Below are positions 35,501 through 53,401 of a DNA stretch of 64,000 nt, one piece after another. How positions within the stretch are numbered: the stretch's first letter is position 1; every line of letters starts with the position of its first letter. Source of the stretch: Alnus glutinosa (lineage: Eukaryota; Streptophyta; Magnoliopsida; Fagales; Betulaceae); the NCBI RefSeq assembly GCF_958979055.1, contig NC_084899.1, positions 22,015,501 to 22,079,500 of the forward strand. Reading direction: 5' to 3'. Below the pieces are notes generated by a model. That model did not search any database, was not told where the DNA came from, and saw nothing but the letters and a program-made list of their open reading frames with translations. A program made the translations under genes and the position numbers.

Positions 35501-36574
35501 AGTTCAAAAGGGTTATATCTTGCTCTTATTCTTTGATAATATTTACTGTAAAAAAAACTTATATTTATAGAAAAATTGAGGTAGATGAAGATAAAAATAA
35601 GGATGGTCTAATCAATCCTATAAAGTAATTATCATCTAAAGAATATATACCATATCATATATTCTAACAGAAAACAAAACTTATGAATTTCCCTCAGTAA
35701 CGATGAAAAATCATGATTAAGAAAAAATTATCGACGCTGTCAAATGATCTTCAAAAAAAAATAAGTGAGTAGAATGATCTAAAATAAGGAAAGAATTGAA
35801 TAAGAATCAACAAAAGATTGAGCAGAAAAAGGCCATGACCCAATGAAACTTATATAGTGGAAACAACAGATTGAGATCAATCTGATGCTCATGTTAGACT
35901 TTTAAGGTGTCTCTGAGATCTAGTCAGGGCAAAGCCTCAGATACTCCGATATATATATATAAAATGAAGAAATTAAGGTTGTGTCAACCGTTCAATCGAA
36001 TTACATGCGCGCAATTTGGTTAGGAAAATTCTGAAATCTATCTCCAGTTCGGACATGAAAAGTTTTATAAAGTCAACGCCCACATTGCGTGAGAAAGGTG
36101 ATATCCTTCACGCTAATTCAAACTTTTGAGATAACTGGTAACCTATCCATTCCGCTCATGATAGAAAGATGTGTAGAATGAAGATTGAATCATACTTTCA
36201 TAAGCTTAAGAACAAGAAGAGTACTTTATCAGAACCAAGTCATGAAGCAAGGAAGCATAAAGAGGGAGCAGGTGATGAAGTTTGAAGAAAGAGAGACAAC
36301 ATTGATGCATTGCTCAATTAATGTGCCATCAAAATTCCAAACCATAAGCTTACTATTCATGCAAAAAGAACATTATTATAAGTAAAAAACATACAAATCA
36401 AATCGTGAAATTTAGATCATGAAAGAAGACAATGAAAAGAAGTTGGGGAAGCTAGCACACCTGGGCATGTTTGGCTCTGACATAAGGAGTATCACCGTAT
36501 GGAACCTTGTGTATAATATGATACACGTCTTTCTCTTTGTTCCCTTTTGAGCTCCTCTTGGAACTTCCTTCCAT
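32520..36574 (-). CDS. SDI1-like: SDI1-like TPR protein (sulphur deficiency-induced family), complete, 4 exons
   Basis: Predicted exons on the minus strand are 36574-36461, 34848-34636, 34476-34321 and 32924-32520, joining in frame to 295 residues. The opening VYHIIHKVPYGDTPYVRAKHAQ is the family signature. Tetratricopeptide repeats follow (EKDPEAAIVLFWKAINAGDR, then DMAVVMKQLDRAEEAIEAVK, then NLGWAYMQKSNFMMAEVVYQ, then NLGLCLIKQGRFDEAYSVIQ). The conserved IYQGEAFNGKPTKTARSHGK block joins the TPR units, and the C-terminus ends KRLPIFEEISSFR. Relatives include Arabidopsis SDI1/SDI2, which rise under sulphur starvation and restrain glucosinolate synthesis, and MS5-type meiotic proteins. Length is close to SDI1 (about 300). 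A GAGAC sulphur-response core occurs at 36677-36681 and a TATA-like TATATATT at 36708-36701, though such short motifs are weak evidence. Confidence 0.94.
33520..33925. mobile_element. Inverted-repeat MITE in SDI1 intron 3
   Basis: The left arm ('ctcccttaaactaccactca', then 'caattgtgtcgatgtccccc') is complementary to the right arm ('gggggacattgacacaatt', then 'gataataaggtggtagtttg'). The whole is about 400 bp, with A- and T-rich filler in the centre. Related arms are at about 24210-24300 and 59530-60015. It sits inside the intron between exons 3 and 4 of the SDI1-like gene (34320-32925), away from splice sites. Confidence 0.75.
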
Positions 36575-37530
36575 CTTCTGTATCTATCTCTGATTATCTC
36601 CTACTAATTACAGCACTACTGGATATAAACAGAGAGAATTATTCATGAAAAGATGGCCTACTCCCCCCTAGAAAGGGAGACAATGGAGAGAGAGGAAGCC
36701 AATATATAGAGAGTTAGGTGATGAAAACTGAATCTGGACGACACTGCGTCTAAGTTCGACTATGCTGGCTCCTTCTGAACTAACAGCCAATCAACTGTTT
36801 TTCAGACCCGTTGGATGGCACACGTGTCTCTCAATCATTCATCCTTTTGCATCCTACAGAACCTATCTAGTGTTACTTTTCTCTTCCCAATCAGTTTCTA
36901 TTGGGTTATAAATATACTTGGTCAAACTTGCTCTTACAATTTCTTTGATTCATCAAAGAGATTCAATGTTAGTTTTGTGTTGTTTTATTTTGAAGATCCA
37001 ATTGTCAAAGGCACCCACCTTTAATTACCTACTTTTCTTCATGGAATAGAACTCGTTGAATTATTAAAAATGATTAAATTTCCTATGTTTTATAATTAGC
37101 TTAAATTTTTGGAATATTAAGTAATAAATTAAATATGGTATTAGAAAAGTGGTGAATTATATGAAAAGGAACGGGCCCAAAAATTACAAAATTGGTACAT
37201 GTAAAATTTACTTCACTCCTATATAACGAGTGACGCTATAAATTACATTTTTATTTTATTACTGTCACACATTGTTGATGCATGTGGCAATATCAATTAA
37301 CTCTTGAATTTTTTTTTAAACAAATAATTGATCCAAGAGCTTATTGGCACTGCCACATCAACATAATTAAATAATGATAAGATAAAAATACAGTTTTATA
37401 GTATTACTCCTATGTACTTAGATATTACAAGTAAAGTTAATTAATAGTCGATTTACCTTCAATTACTAGTATGACTAATAATAGCTTTAGTCAACATAAT
37501 TTTTACTTTTTGTAGGAAATTTTTTTGTGT
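36575..37530. other. SDI1-like upstream region
   Basis: Likely promoter and 5' UTR of the SDI1-like gene up to about 36780, then AT-rich DNA without a recognisable gene. Confidence 0.45.
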
Positions 37531-37534
37531 ATAG

Positions 37535-38010
37535 TAGGGATGAAAATGCGGGCGGATAATGACCGTTCACATTCGCTATCCGCACATATCGATCTGTTAT
37601 CCGCTATCCGCATATGCAAATGTGAATGCGGTTAGCAAAAATCACTAAAGGCATATGCAGACGCAGATATCGATTTTAGGAAATACGAATGCGGTTAACC
37701 GCATCTGCATTCCTTTTATATATATATATATATATATATATGGCAAAATGATTAGTAAATGTGATTTGAATAATAGTGTTCAACTATAGATAATATCCTT
37801 TTTGTGTTTACTAGAAGTAGGAATTACAACTTCGATGCCCAAAATGCTCATTAACTCATATGCGGACAGTGGATAATAGTCACATTTAATAACAGCAATA
37901 ACCGCGAGGATGCGGATACCTAACAGTGTTAACTGCGTTATGCTGATGCAGATACGGATATTGCAAATATCTGCATCCACATCCACATTTTGTAGCGTAC
38001 ACCAATACAT
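37535..38010. mobile_element. Word-rich fold-back element ('GCGGAT' family)
   Basis: The words GCGGATA, TATCCGC, GCGGTTA and GCATATGC recur on both strands in two blocks (37540-37700 and 37850-37990) on either side of an (AT)n run. A related block is at 21695-21830. This fits the subterminal repeats of a non-autonomous DNA transposon. Ends and target-site duplication were not resolved. Confidence 0.5.
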
Positions 38011-39190
38011 TGTTACATCAACAAAATTATGATGTGACATAAAGATGGTGCTTTTATGTATTTTTATTTTAAAAAGTGTTTTGATGCGATATAAAGGTGA
38101 AAGTAGTTTAGATTGTTTTTTTGTTAATATTTTTGTTTTGAACAAAGAAAACAAAAGGGAAAAGGAAAATGTGTTATCAAACAAAGCCTCTATCTTAGTA
38201 TGGTGATGATTAATTTGTAGTCACCAGAAAGAAATTTCTTATCTTTAACTACCAAAATCCCCTACATACAATGGGGATCCTCCCCTACAGTCGGTCAGCG
38301 GGTTATGAGAGTTCGAATGGGCTACCGGTCGGAGCAAGTACTCAGACAGCCTGAGCACATGCTCGAGTAGATGGGCCCCATCGAGACTTCTCATAATCTC
38401 TTACGTACAATTCCCTGCACTTCAGATAGAAGACTGTAAAAAATCCTGAGACATTTGATTCACATAGAAAGAGGAGTCTCTCAATCTCATGCACTTCAAG
38501 CATAAGATTGTAGAGAGTCCTGATCTATTTGATTCATATATATATATATATATATAAATAAAAGGAGGAGGGGCAAGTATATATTGATTTTTTTTTTCTT
38601 TTTAATTTTATTTGTATCATGTTTAAGATGTGAAAATAACATAAGATGGATAGGATACACATCAATAAAAACGACACTACAACACCTTTTTTTTTCTTTT
38701 TCTTTTTTTTTTATTCTCATTTTTTTTTTTTTTTTTTCTTTTTTGTAGTGCCAAAGGCAGCCCAAACGGTGGTTTCAATGAAAATGTGTACTTACGTACA
38801 ACAGGTTGTAAGCCTTGACCCTGTCTCAAAATACCATTTGATAACAACTTTCCCAATCATGACTAGGAACTTAACCTTTTCGACACGTTTCTTTATTTGA
38901 TTGTCTGTGTCGTTTCTTTAGCATTTCCCTTCTTTATTTGTTGAAGAATTGGTCATAGTTAGTCCACGTTGTTCGTTTTAAGTATCTGGATAAAGTTTTT
39001 TTTTTTTTTTTTTTAAATAATAATAATAATAATATATTAAATTGACATATATTCTTAAAGCATATAAAATCGATGGTAAGTTAATAGACAAGGTTAGACG
39101 AATTTTATCTTAACCTAGTTTAAAAAAAAAAAAAAAAAACTTTATTAATCTTAAAAACCATACTTTTATCTCATTATGTTGACGTGACAG
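38011..39190. other. Intergenic DNA, no gene seen
   Basis: A more GC-balanced stretch at 38265-38520 contains two related units of about 100 bp ('gcacttca(g/a)', then 'tgatt(c)atat'-type ends near 38420 and 38490) of unknown origin. Poly-T and T/C-rich runs follow at 38590-38740. No coding frame with similarity was found. Confidence 0.4.
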
Positions 39191-39204
39191 TATCAATAAT
39201 GGGA

Positions 39205-39380
39205 AATGCTTGGTGGGGGACACTCATCCGTCTCCCATCACCCATTTATAATAAAAAAAATAATTTTTTATTAAAAAGTTGGCTTTGATGTGACTCAAAG
39301 CCAATTTTTTAATAAAAAAATAATTTTTTATTAAAAAAGGCTCATAGAGAACGGATAAGTGTCCCCTGTGTAGCAAGCCT
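39205..39380. mobile_element. Small inverted-repeat MITE
   Basis: The outer word 'gggggacactcatccgt' is complementary to 'acggataagtgtcccc'. The inside has two A/T-rich arms ('ttttttattaaaaa') around 'ggctttgatgtgactcaaagcc'. A relative with the same T/A-rich core is at 57690-57880. Confidence 0.65.
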
Positions 39381-41879
39381 CATCAATAATATACTGATTG
39401 TCATTGTCATGTCAGCAAAACAGGATGAGATAATCATACAATAAAACTATGGTTTCTTCGTTTCAAAAAAAAAAAAAAAAACAGTGGTTTCTTAACATTA
39501 CTCTTATCCTTTTAATTTTTGGTCACAATGAAATTAAAATTCAAAACCAGATAATATAATATCTTAGCAAGAGCAACCCATTGGTGAGCAGGTTAGGGTT
39601 ATGACATCACATAGTATGGATGAACCTGGTCATCAAAGTAGATAGATTCGGTTGGACAAACCATATTGGATATATTATGAAATGGGATAATTAATTGCAT
39701 GTTGAATTGTATAATTAGCCCTAATGCTACTTGCAATTAAGTTTAAGATAATGATGTTAACCCATTAATGGAGCTCCCTACAAAAAGTAAGCAGCTTTTG
39801 GCGAATCTCAGTTATATATTATTGGGGATATTTCATATTACTTGGCACAATGATATACATACCACATACATGTGTGTATATATATACATATAGACATGCT
39901 TGTTTCATTCAGATTAAGATTTTAACGATTGGTTAAACTTTTGATAATTGTTTTTTTTTTAAAAAAAAAAAAAAAAGATAAATCAGAATATGTATGAAAA
40001 TATTAAGAGTTTAATAAAAAGATCGAGACAAAGAATAGCCGAATGTATTAGATTGTTTCTTCTAGTATATTCTGATTTAATAGTCATTTGTTAGGATTGG
40101 TTGCTTAAAACTAATAAAATATTAATATTTAGTTGAAATAGAGAAATATTTAGAGAGTTTGATGTAGGAAGCCTTTTAAAAGTGATAGATAAAATCAAAA
40201 AAGTTGATTCTTGCGCTAAAATTTAGAGAAAATTTAGAGAGCTCACTAGAGATGCTCTAACCATTTCAACCATCGCTAACTACTTATGGCGGTGCGGTTA
40301 GCGTTTATCAAGCAAGGGATTCTTCGTTAGATTCTTTCAAGCCATTGCAAATAAACAATTGGTAGAACTCCTCAACTTGTTATTGTTAGGAGTAGGGGCT
40401 TTCTTGTACGCTTCTCTCCTCCTATCTTTTAGTGGGTATGCGGAGGAAGCAATGTTAGAAGAAAGACCCATATCTTCTTTGTGTCATTTCAAAATTGATG
40501 TGACTTATGATAGACTACTATTGGATTTTGATCCAATGGTAATTTTAAAAGTTACATCATTTTAGAAAGACAGTTATTCCTTCTAGTATGATTCTTTATG
40601 AATTTGAATATAAAATTGGATTCGGCTTGAGTCTAATTTCAATTAAAATTGGATTTATTAGGATTTAGTCATGTACGTGTTCCTTATATGATGTTATGGG
40701 ACCTGTGTCCCAATCTCAACGAATCTAATTCAGACAAGAAATAACTCGAAACTAAAACCTAAAAACTTTGAGACTACAAAAAAGAAGATCGATCACAACT
40801 ATGTAGGTACGTTAGATTAATTAGTTTTTTTTTTTGTTTTTTTTATAGCATATTTATATTATATTAATCTAACCTTATAAGATATTGTCAAAATTTACTC
40901 ATTTAGGATAGTAATCAAGAATATAAATTTTTATATTTGCTCTATATTTGACAATACTTCCAAGCAAAGTGACAACAAATACATACTATTTATTTTCCTA
41001 GGTTTTCGGTTGTTCAGGCAAGTGAGCCCCATAAAAGTCCATTCTCATTCACGGATCAAGCCGACTATAATTCGGCCGATGACTTCAAGCCAATCCAATT
41101 TTTATATTGTCAACTTCAGACAACGAACCAATTCTAGTATCCATCGCGGCATTAAAATTCAGTCAAACTGAAGTTTTTTATTATTATTATTATTATTTAT
41201 AAGCATAATCTGGAAACTATTATATTTTAGGAAAGTTTATATTCTCTTCAGAAAATTTAAGATCATATAATTGAAACATCTTTTAAAGATACATACATCA
41301 ACAGGCAAAACAAAAAAGTAATCTAAAATAAGGAAAAATAAAAATAAAAAATAAAAAAGTAATCTGAAAAGCAGCCAAGTGTGGGTGGGTCCGTCTGTTT
41401 CTGGAGGGAAAAGATCAAATGAACCTGGACATGTTTTGTTTAGGGTAGAACCTAGACATCTTCATGTCCTTAGAGAAAATCAGAAATGGATAAGTAGTAA
41501 ACCTTAGCTTGTATGCCGTGTGGTTCCAAAAAACTGCCGCTCTAAGAAGAAGAAAAAAAAGACAAAATATTCATGACGTTGGAAACTTATCTATCATGTT
41601 TTTTTGACAACTAAAGTTGGCTTCACATGATTAGATTGTGTTTCATTTTAAACTAATAGTAAATAATATATCGTTTGGAGGACTCACGATTTTAAAAAAT
41701 AAGCTACGATTTTAAGGGTTAAATTGTTATTTTACCAAATGGTTAATTGTAATTTTTAAAATCATACATTTTAAAATTATTATTTTTTAAATTGTAAGTT
41801 TTGAAATCGCAAACTCAAGCAAACCCTTGTACTATAATAAGAATCATTTCACTATTGAAATAGGACAAGTGGGAGAATG

Positions 41880-41917
<38 letters not shown>

Positions 41918-42866
41918 GAAAAAGTGTGGCCCATATGCCGCATGATATTTAGTGTGGTTTAATTAATCTTAAGTTTAGAGTGTTCGGTAATTTATTCCAA
42001 ATAATGAATTGTTCTGATTCTTATCTCTTGACGGGAGGAATAAATAAGGTGAAAATTTGATTAAGGGTCCATGATCTAGCCTATAAATAAAGAGCCTATG
42101 CATTTCATCAATATGGACTTGAAGGCACAACTAGGCGTAAGGAATGGTTGGAAGATATCTCTCTTTACTAAATTAATTTTTAGGGTTTTTCATGCTGGAG
42201 TTTTTCTTTTTTAGTGGCTAAAGATAATTCTGAATTTTTTTTTCTCGATATTTTTAACACAAGAAGTTATCTGAGAAGATGATTTTTAAGATATGAGCAC
42301 TAGCAGCAACTTCCCTTAAAATTTTTCTCAATTTAGGGAATTAAACCACTTTTTGCTTTCCTATTAAAATGCATTCCATAATAACTTCCCTTATCATTTA
42401 AATATTATTTAAATTAAATACTAAGAGAAAGATAAATGAAAAAAAAAATTATTTAAATATTGTTTCAAATAAATGCTACAGAAATGAGAGAGGAAAGATA
42501 AAATTTTTCTATATTAAAATAATGCTAGGCATAGGCATTGGAGCTTATAAGATGTAATGTACCAACAATAACGACACACGGACTGAAATGGCTGTGTATA
42601 ATTAAGTCTAACTTGTGCTTATGGTCCTCTTTGATCTTAGATGCCTTAAAGAACTTACGTTGGTCCCTCATCTATAACCCATCTAGCAGTCTCAATCACC
42701 TCGTCAAATCAGACTATGGCTTGATCGAACTTAAAAAAACGCATACAGTTTCATCCGTCTAGATCTTTTCCTGTGCAGTTCCCCGCAAACAAATACTACC
42801 ATAATCACGCCCAAATAGAATAGTCAATCTAATTGCCTCCTCTGCCTTTGGAAGCTGCATGGCTAT
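39381..42866. other. Gene-free intergenic DNA
   Basis: AT-rich throughout with several poly-A/T runs (such as 41881-41909). At 40480-40590 lies a piece related to the hAT-like MITE at 42875 ('gattttgatccaatggtaat'). No protein similarity was recognised in any frame. Confidence 0.45.
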
Positions 42867-43065
42867 GTATGTTTTGAGTAATGCTACACATTATCTCCTT
42901 GTCCTCTTTTTATCCTCCCAAAATTAATGTAGCTCTTAAAATCACCATTGGATCAAAATCTAATAGTCATATATCAAAAATTCAATGGTAATTTTAAGAG
43001 CCACATCAATTTTAGAGAGACAAAATGAGGATAAAGGGATGATGTGTAGCATTACTCGTATGTTT
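42867..43065. mobile_element. hAT-type MITE with 8-bp target-site duplication
   Basis: The inverted ends GAGTAATGCTACACAT (from 42876) and its complement (to 43057) bound an element of about 183 bp whose arms are complementary almost to the centre ('ttaaaatcaccattggat' against 'ttcaatggtaattttaa'). The flanks GTATGTTT at 42867-42874 and 43058-43065 are identical. Eight-base duplications are typical of hAT. Related fragments occur at about 40480-40590 and 54040-54150. Confidence 0.82.
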
Positions 43066-43549
43066 CATATAATTGAACTCATCAGCCTGCTTTTAAAACG
43101 CTTATAATTTTGCTTTTTTACCGCTCAGAATAAATCTAATAGTTATACTTGGCTTCATATTCCACAGGAACCACTGAATAAAATGTAATAAAACATTCAC
43201 AAATGCAAATTCATCTGAACATGGCACAAGGACACCGACAGAGAAAAAAGAAATTCTTTAAAGAAATAACGGGAGGAAAATATAAATACAAAAGGGTGTA
43301 TTGGAAACCAAAGGGGTAAATGAATTACAGCACTCATAAACCCACCACAATGATCTTTGGGTAGATGCAACAGATGAGCAGAACAACCTTGCCCACATCC
43401 ATATAATGAAAAACACTTTTAAAAACACCGCATAATAATGCTGGAGATTGTGAACCATATTTCACGCTATTACCACTGTACTCGTATACATTCAACCCAC
43501 AGGCCAAGGCAAGCATTTAGCTAAAGCCAAAAAAAAAAAAAAAAAAGGA

Positions 43550-48875
<5,326 letters not shown>

Positions 48876-49435
48876 GGCTTGAATTCGGATTTCGGATTTT
48901 TACGAGAAACCCTTGCCCCTAAAACCCTAGCAGAGAGCGGGAGAGAGTAAAGCGTGGGGTTAATTCCTCTGCGAGAGAGACTGCTGGTCTTTCACTGCTT
49001 TTTAGGGTCACTCTCTGTTTTTTGTTTTTTCTTTTTTTACTCAATTCTGACACAATTGGGTAATTACAGCGCCTTTTGTACGCTAACGCGCTGCTTTATA
49101 GGGCGTGGAAAACACGAAACGGTGGTTCATGTAATATTCTGTATTTTTTTTTTTTAAATATGAATATTTATGAAAATAAATATTATTTGAAATGATAATA
49201 TTAGCTTAATAAAAAAAATTTATTAAAAAAAAAAATAAAAGCTTAATAAAAATGTGAGATAAAAATATCAGTAAGAAAAAGTAATTAATAAATTTTTTGA
49301 TAAAAATCTTAAGTGTTATCTTAACTTAAGATATTTTATAGATTAAATCATATAATAATAAAAACTTATCAAACAAGTTAACTTAATCAACAAGTTGCTA
49401 AAGGAAAAAAAAAAAAAAAAAAAATCTAACAACTT
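48876..49435. other. ALBA upstream region
   Basis: About 85 bp of likely 5' UTR with 'aaaaccctag' words follows the start codon, then an AT-rich spacer to the GC-rich leader at 49440. The region could serve as a bidirectional promoter. Confidence 0.45.
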
Positions 49436-49439
49436 GCTG

Positions 49440-49770
49440 CGCAAGTTTTCTTGTTCTTTTACTCTTTCTTATTTCCTTCTCTCTTCTTCCGCCCAAGACA
49501 CTCGGAGAGGGAGAGACTGAGGGAGAGAGAGAGATGCCGACAGAGAGTGAGAGCCGGGAGAAGCACCGACCGGTGACCCAAGCCGTGGGTCCCGATCCGT
49601 CGACGGACGACGCCGGCAGAGCGGATGACGCCGATGGAGAGGCGCGATTTCCGGCGTTTGGAGGCCGTTTTTCGGTGGGTCTCCGGTAAGAGAGGATCCG
49701 GCGAGGTAGGGAGCGATTTCCGGCGATTTTTGGGTGACTTTTTCCGATGGATTTCTGTCGAAATCCTTGT
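49440..49770 (+). other. GC-rich leader-like exon candidate, divergent from ALBA
   Basis: A CT/GA-rich start and then GC-rich sequence reading MPTESESREKHRPVTQAVGP from the ATG at 49533, about 50 codons before a stop. A good donor (GTAAGTGG) begins at 49771. It lies head to head with ALBA, about 560 bp from its start codon. It may be a first exon or 5' UTR of an unrecognised transcript, but no downstream coding exon was found in the window. The region 49771-51300 then looks like a long T-rich intron. Confidence 0.35.
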
Positions 49771-51690
49771 GGTAAGTGGTTCTTGTGATTTAGTTCGATT
49801 TATTGATTTATGCTTGTTGATTCACGGCTGAATGGGTATTATTGGACTCCTATATATGTTGAAATTTTGGGTTGTTTATTTTGGTAGAGAAACCGAATGA
49901 TAGTGATGATTTTGTTTGGGTTTTTCTGGTGATTAAATGTATGGGTGTTTTGATTTTGGGTTTTTCTGGTGATTAAATGAATGAATCGTTGTTGATGGAA
50001 GTTTGAATTTGATGACGAGTTGATTTCTGTGGATTTTAGTAGATCGGTTTTATGTAGAAATTTATGGGTATTCTTATGTGTTTGATTTTTATCCTTGAGG
50101 AATTTTACTACACTTCCCAATTAAATTTCTAGATTGTATAGCATTGTGTTGGATGTCCGATTGGGTTGGAAGTTTTGGTACTGATTTGATGGAAATTTTA
50201 TTTTGAGTTATTTGTTTCTTAAATTCCCATTCTAAGGTTTTGATTTCTTTTAGATGAAAGTGAAATGTGTTTGGAGTTATTTTTGTAAGGGATTTCTCTT
50301 GAAAATCAAAGGGGTTTTTCTGGTTTCATAGTTTGATTTGGGTCTGCTTGTATAGAAAATTTCCGAGAACCGTATGAGTGTGGAAAATTTTTTTAGATTG
50401 ATTTTGGGGGTTTTGAAGCTGAGTTGAACTGTTTTGTGTTCTCAAAGTCAACTGGGTTTCAAAAGGAGTTTTGGACTTTTGGATTTGGTGACTTTTTGTT
50501 GATAGTCGAATGGGTGTAAATTCTATTTTGATTTTAGGTTTATTTTGTGGAGGATTTTCTGTATATGGGTGTGGTGATTTCGTAGAAATTTTGGTTTGTT
50601 TGGGGCTGTTTGAGATGGCTGGGTGGTGTTTTTTTTTGGGTATGCTTGTATTCTTCATCAAAACCTAACAGATAAATAGACAAGATTTTCGTGATGTGTT
50701 AGATGCTGTTACAAATGCTTGTTTGATCTTCATTAGGCTGTCGACAAGTTGCCTCTATTCATTTAGTGATTATATTTGGTGGAAAGCTTCTATATTTGTG
50801 ATCAATTATATGAATATTGAAATTATGTGTGAGTTGTTTTGTAATTCTGGATGTCGGTTTTATAGTTTGGCTAAGTAATGTTTCTACATATCGTTGATAG
50901 AAATCAAAGAAGCCATCTTAAGTTGCTAGCATTGGAATTATTCCATTTGACAGTGTCATGTACTTTGAAAACCTGAAGTGAATCCATATCAGAATAGTGA
51001 GTAACGTAATATGATTGAGAAGAAAAAGATGTCTCAAGGCCCAAACAGTGACAATTGTTTCAATTGGTTAACTTAGTATTCAGTCCAACTTCTATAGGCC
51101 ATGTGGCTAGACAACATTGTGCTATAGAAAGATTTGTCAAAAGTCCAGATGGACTTTAAAGATTTTGTTGCCTGCCTTGTATCTTCAAAAATTGCCATTG
51201 AACATGTGAAAAACCTTGGTTTGATGCTTGCTGTAAATACAGTAGTTTTTTTTTTTAGCTAATTCAATATATATTATGCATCGAATTTGACTATCTTTTG
51301 GAATATCCTCTAAAATCTATTTTTATGATCTAATCTAGGTAGAAGTAACTAAGATTTCGCTCAGGAATCCAGGTAAGGGAAACACAACCCTAAAAACCCC
51401 GACGAAATTTTAATAAAACTTTTCAAAAGAAAAAGTCGGGAATTTTTCCTAAACTCCTTTATTCCTTTATATTAATTATCTCTAATATATATTGTCATGA
51501 TATTACTCTTATTATCAAATGTGATTGAGAAATCATGTGATTATATGATATCAAATATATATGTGTTATATGATGATTTCATGAGGTTTTGTATAGTTGT
51601 ATTTGTGCACCATATCGGATATGTTGCACGTGCTTCATGTGAGCGAGAAAAATGATGGCATCATTGTAATTATATGTGCATATATTACAT
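49771..51690. other. T-rich intron-like or intergenic DNA
   Basis: Strong T-over-A bias on the plus strand, typical of plant introns. A short tandem repeat ('gggtttttctggtgattaaa') occurs twice at about 49918 and 49957. No coding exon was identified. Confidence 0.35.
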
Positions 51691-52200
51691 ACAATTTTTC
51701 CCCACGGTTGCATCGTATTTTGATCCGGATTCATATGGGTAGCATGGCAACCACACTAAAAGTGTGGGCTATCGGTCAGGGGGTCTTCACCTAGGGAAGT
51801 TCCTAACCCGTCGGCTCTTCCCTGTGACGACAGGATGAACGTTTTGGTCCTTCGGGATTGGTCTCGTGGATGTGCCAAAGGTAACATGCGCCGCTCACGG
51901 CTAAATAGCGGAGATGGGTCGGTGGAGAGTAAAACTTACACGCTGTATAAATGATTCTTGCACCATTCAGCATTTGATCTAATTGTATGTCATTTAATTG
52001 TTTCTTTACTTGTTAAATTATTTGAACTCTATTTAGAATTCCTGAAAAGAAAATTACACTATTATTGTTGTGCTTTCCTTACTGAATTGTCAAACTCACC
52101 AATTTTTTCCCAAATCTTTTCAGATGACACAGTAAGACGGAGTCATTTCTTTGTAATGGCGTAGACCTCGCTAAGAGCAATAGATCGTTGTGAACCGACC
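51690..52200. other. Unclassified GC-shifted repeat-like block
   Basis: A block of higher GC ('gtcttcacctagggaagttc', 'catgcgccgctcacggcta') that differs sharply from its AT-rich neighbours and has no open frame. It may be a non-coding segment of a retrotransposon or another dispersed repeat. The family is not recognised. Confidence 0.3.
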
Positions 52201-52919
52201 AAACCTTTATATTGTATAGTATGCCTGATTTTGAAATTTATGGCATTGTAAAGAATTGTTAATAGGTATGAATAATAGAATAGGAAGTTACAATCTATAT
52301 GTTGTAAATGCATGCTTCCATTTAAATGTTTTTAGCACTCAAGTTCACGTTTTCCTTATATCTCAAAACGGGGGCGTGACCGTTCACCCATCCAAAAAGC
52401 CAAATTGTAGGTGTGAACCATCTCAAAATGGCCTTTTAGGGTTACCAAATCACCTTCAATAGTCTTTGGAAGCTGTTCATCCACTCCTAAAGGTAATGTT
52501 GGAGGTGTTTAAATTACCCCATTTGAGGGTGATTTGACCGCTCCTATGGGACACTGGGATGATTTGGACACTCTCAATCTGGTATTTTAAGTGGCCAAAC
52601 CACCATTTGGCCGAAAGAGTAGCTTTTAGTGGCTGGGGTAAATTAGAAGTGGCAGTATGGTGATGACAATGGAGCTACAACAGTCATTATAGTGGTAGGG
52701 GTTAAATGTTGGAAACAAATAAAGGTATTTTAGTTTTTAATTTAGATTGATGACGCGACACATTTTGTAAAATGAACTATCACAATTGAAGCTATTGCAC
52801 CCCATCCCTAGGATATTGTCATGGGATCTTGATCATTAATGAGGTGAGGGGATGGTTTAACTTATGGTCACTTGGTTTAATGAATTGATTTAATTTATTT
52901 TACAAGAGATGATTTTCAA

Positions 52920-52922
<3 letters not shown>

Positions 52923-52961
<39 letters not shown>

Positions 52962-52963
52962 AA
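52923..52963. repeat. Poly-C run followed by poly-A
   Basis: About 29 consecutive C bases followed directly by about 12 A bases. A C run of this length is rare in plant DNA and could be a true repeat or an assembly artefact. Confidence 0.9.
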
Positions 52964-53224
52964 CATAGGCCTTTCAAATTAATGAGAACAATTCAATCAA
53001 TTGAATATGTTTGACCGATCAAATTGAGATGAAGAAACTTTTCTTTTTTCTTTGTGCAAAAAAACTAAAAGAGCCCCTTCTGTTCGGTCTTGGCAGAGAA
53101 CATGGGTTTTTTGTCCACCAATAATCAGTCGACACGTCAGCTAAAAACAATAAAAACCAAAAAATTGAAATGTTGCTGATGTACTGAATCATCTTCCCAT
53201 TTTTCCTTTCTCTTCGTTCTTTCT

Positions 53225-53350
53225 TCTATTCTTTTTCTTTCCTTTCAGAGGGACTCGATGAGGCAGAGGGAGAGAGTGGGTTCGAGAGGGGGAGATCGGG
53301 GAGAGAGTGAAACAGAGAGAGAGATGCTATCGGAGAGAGAAAGAGAGATG

Positions 53351-53401
<51 letters not shown>

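Noticed and set aside
37780-38184. 134-codon minus-strand frame
   Set aside because: Lies in the word-rich transposon relic; no recognisable domain and unlikely composition.
49839-50661. Minus-strand Asn/Thr/Lys-rich frames
   Set aside because: Antisense translation of T-rich intron-like DNA; no family and biased composition.
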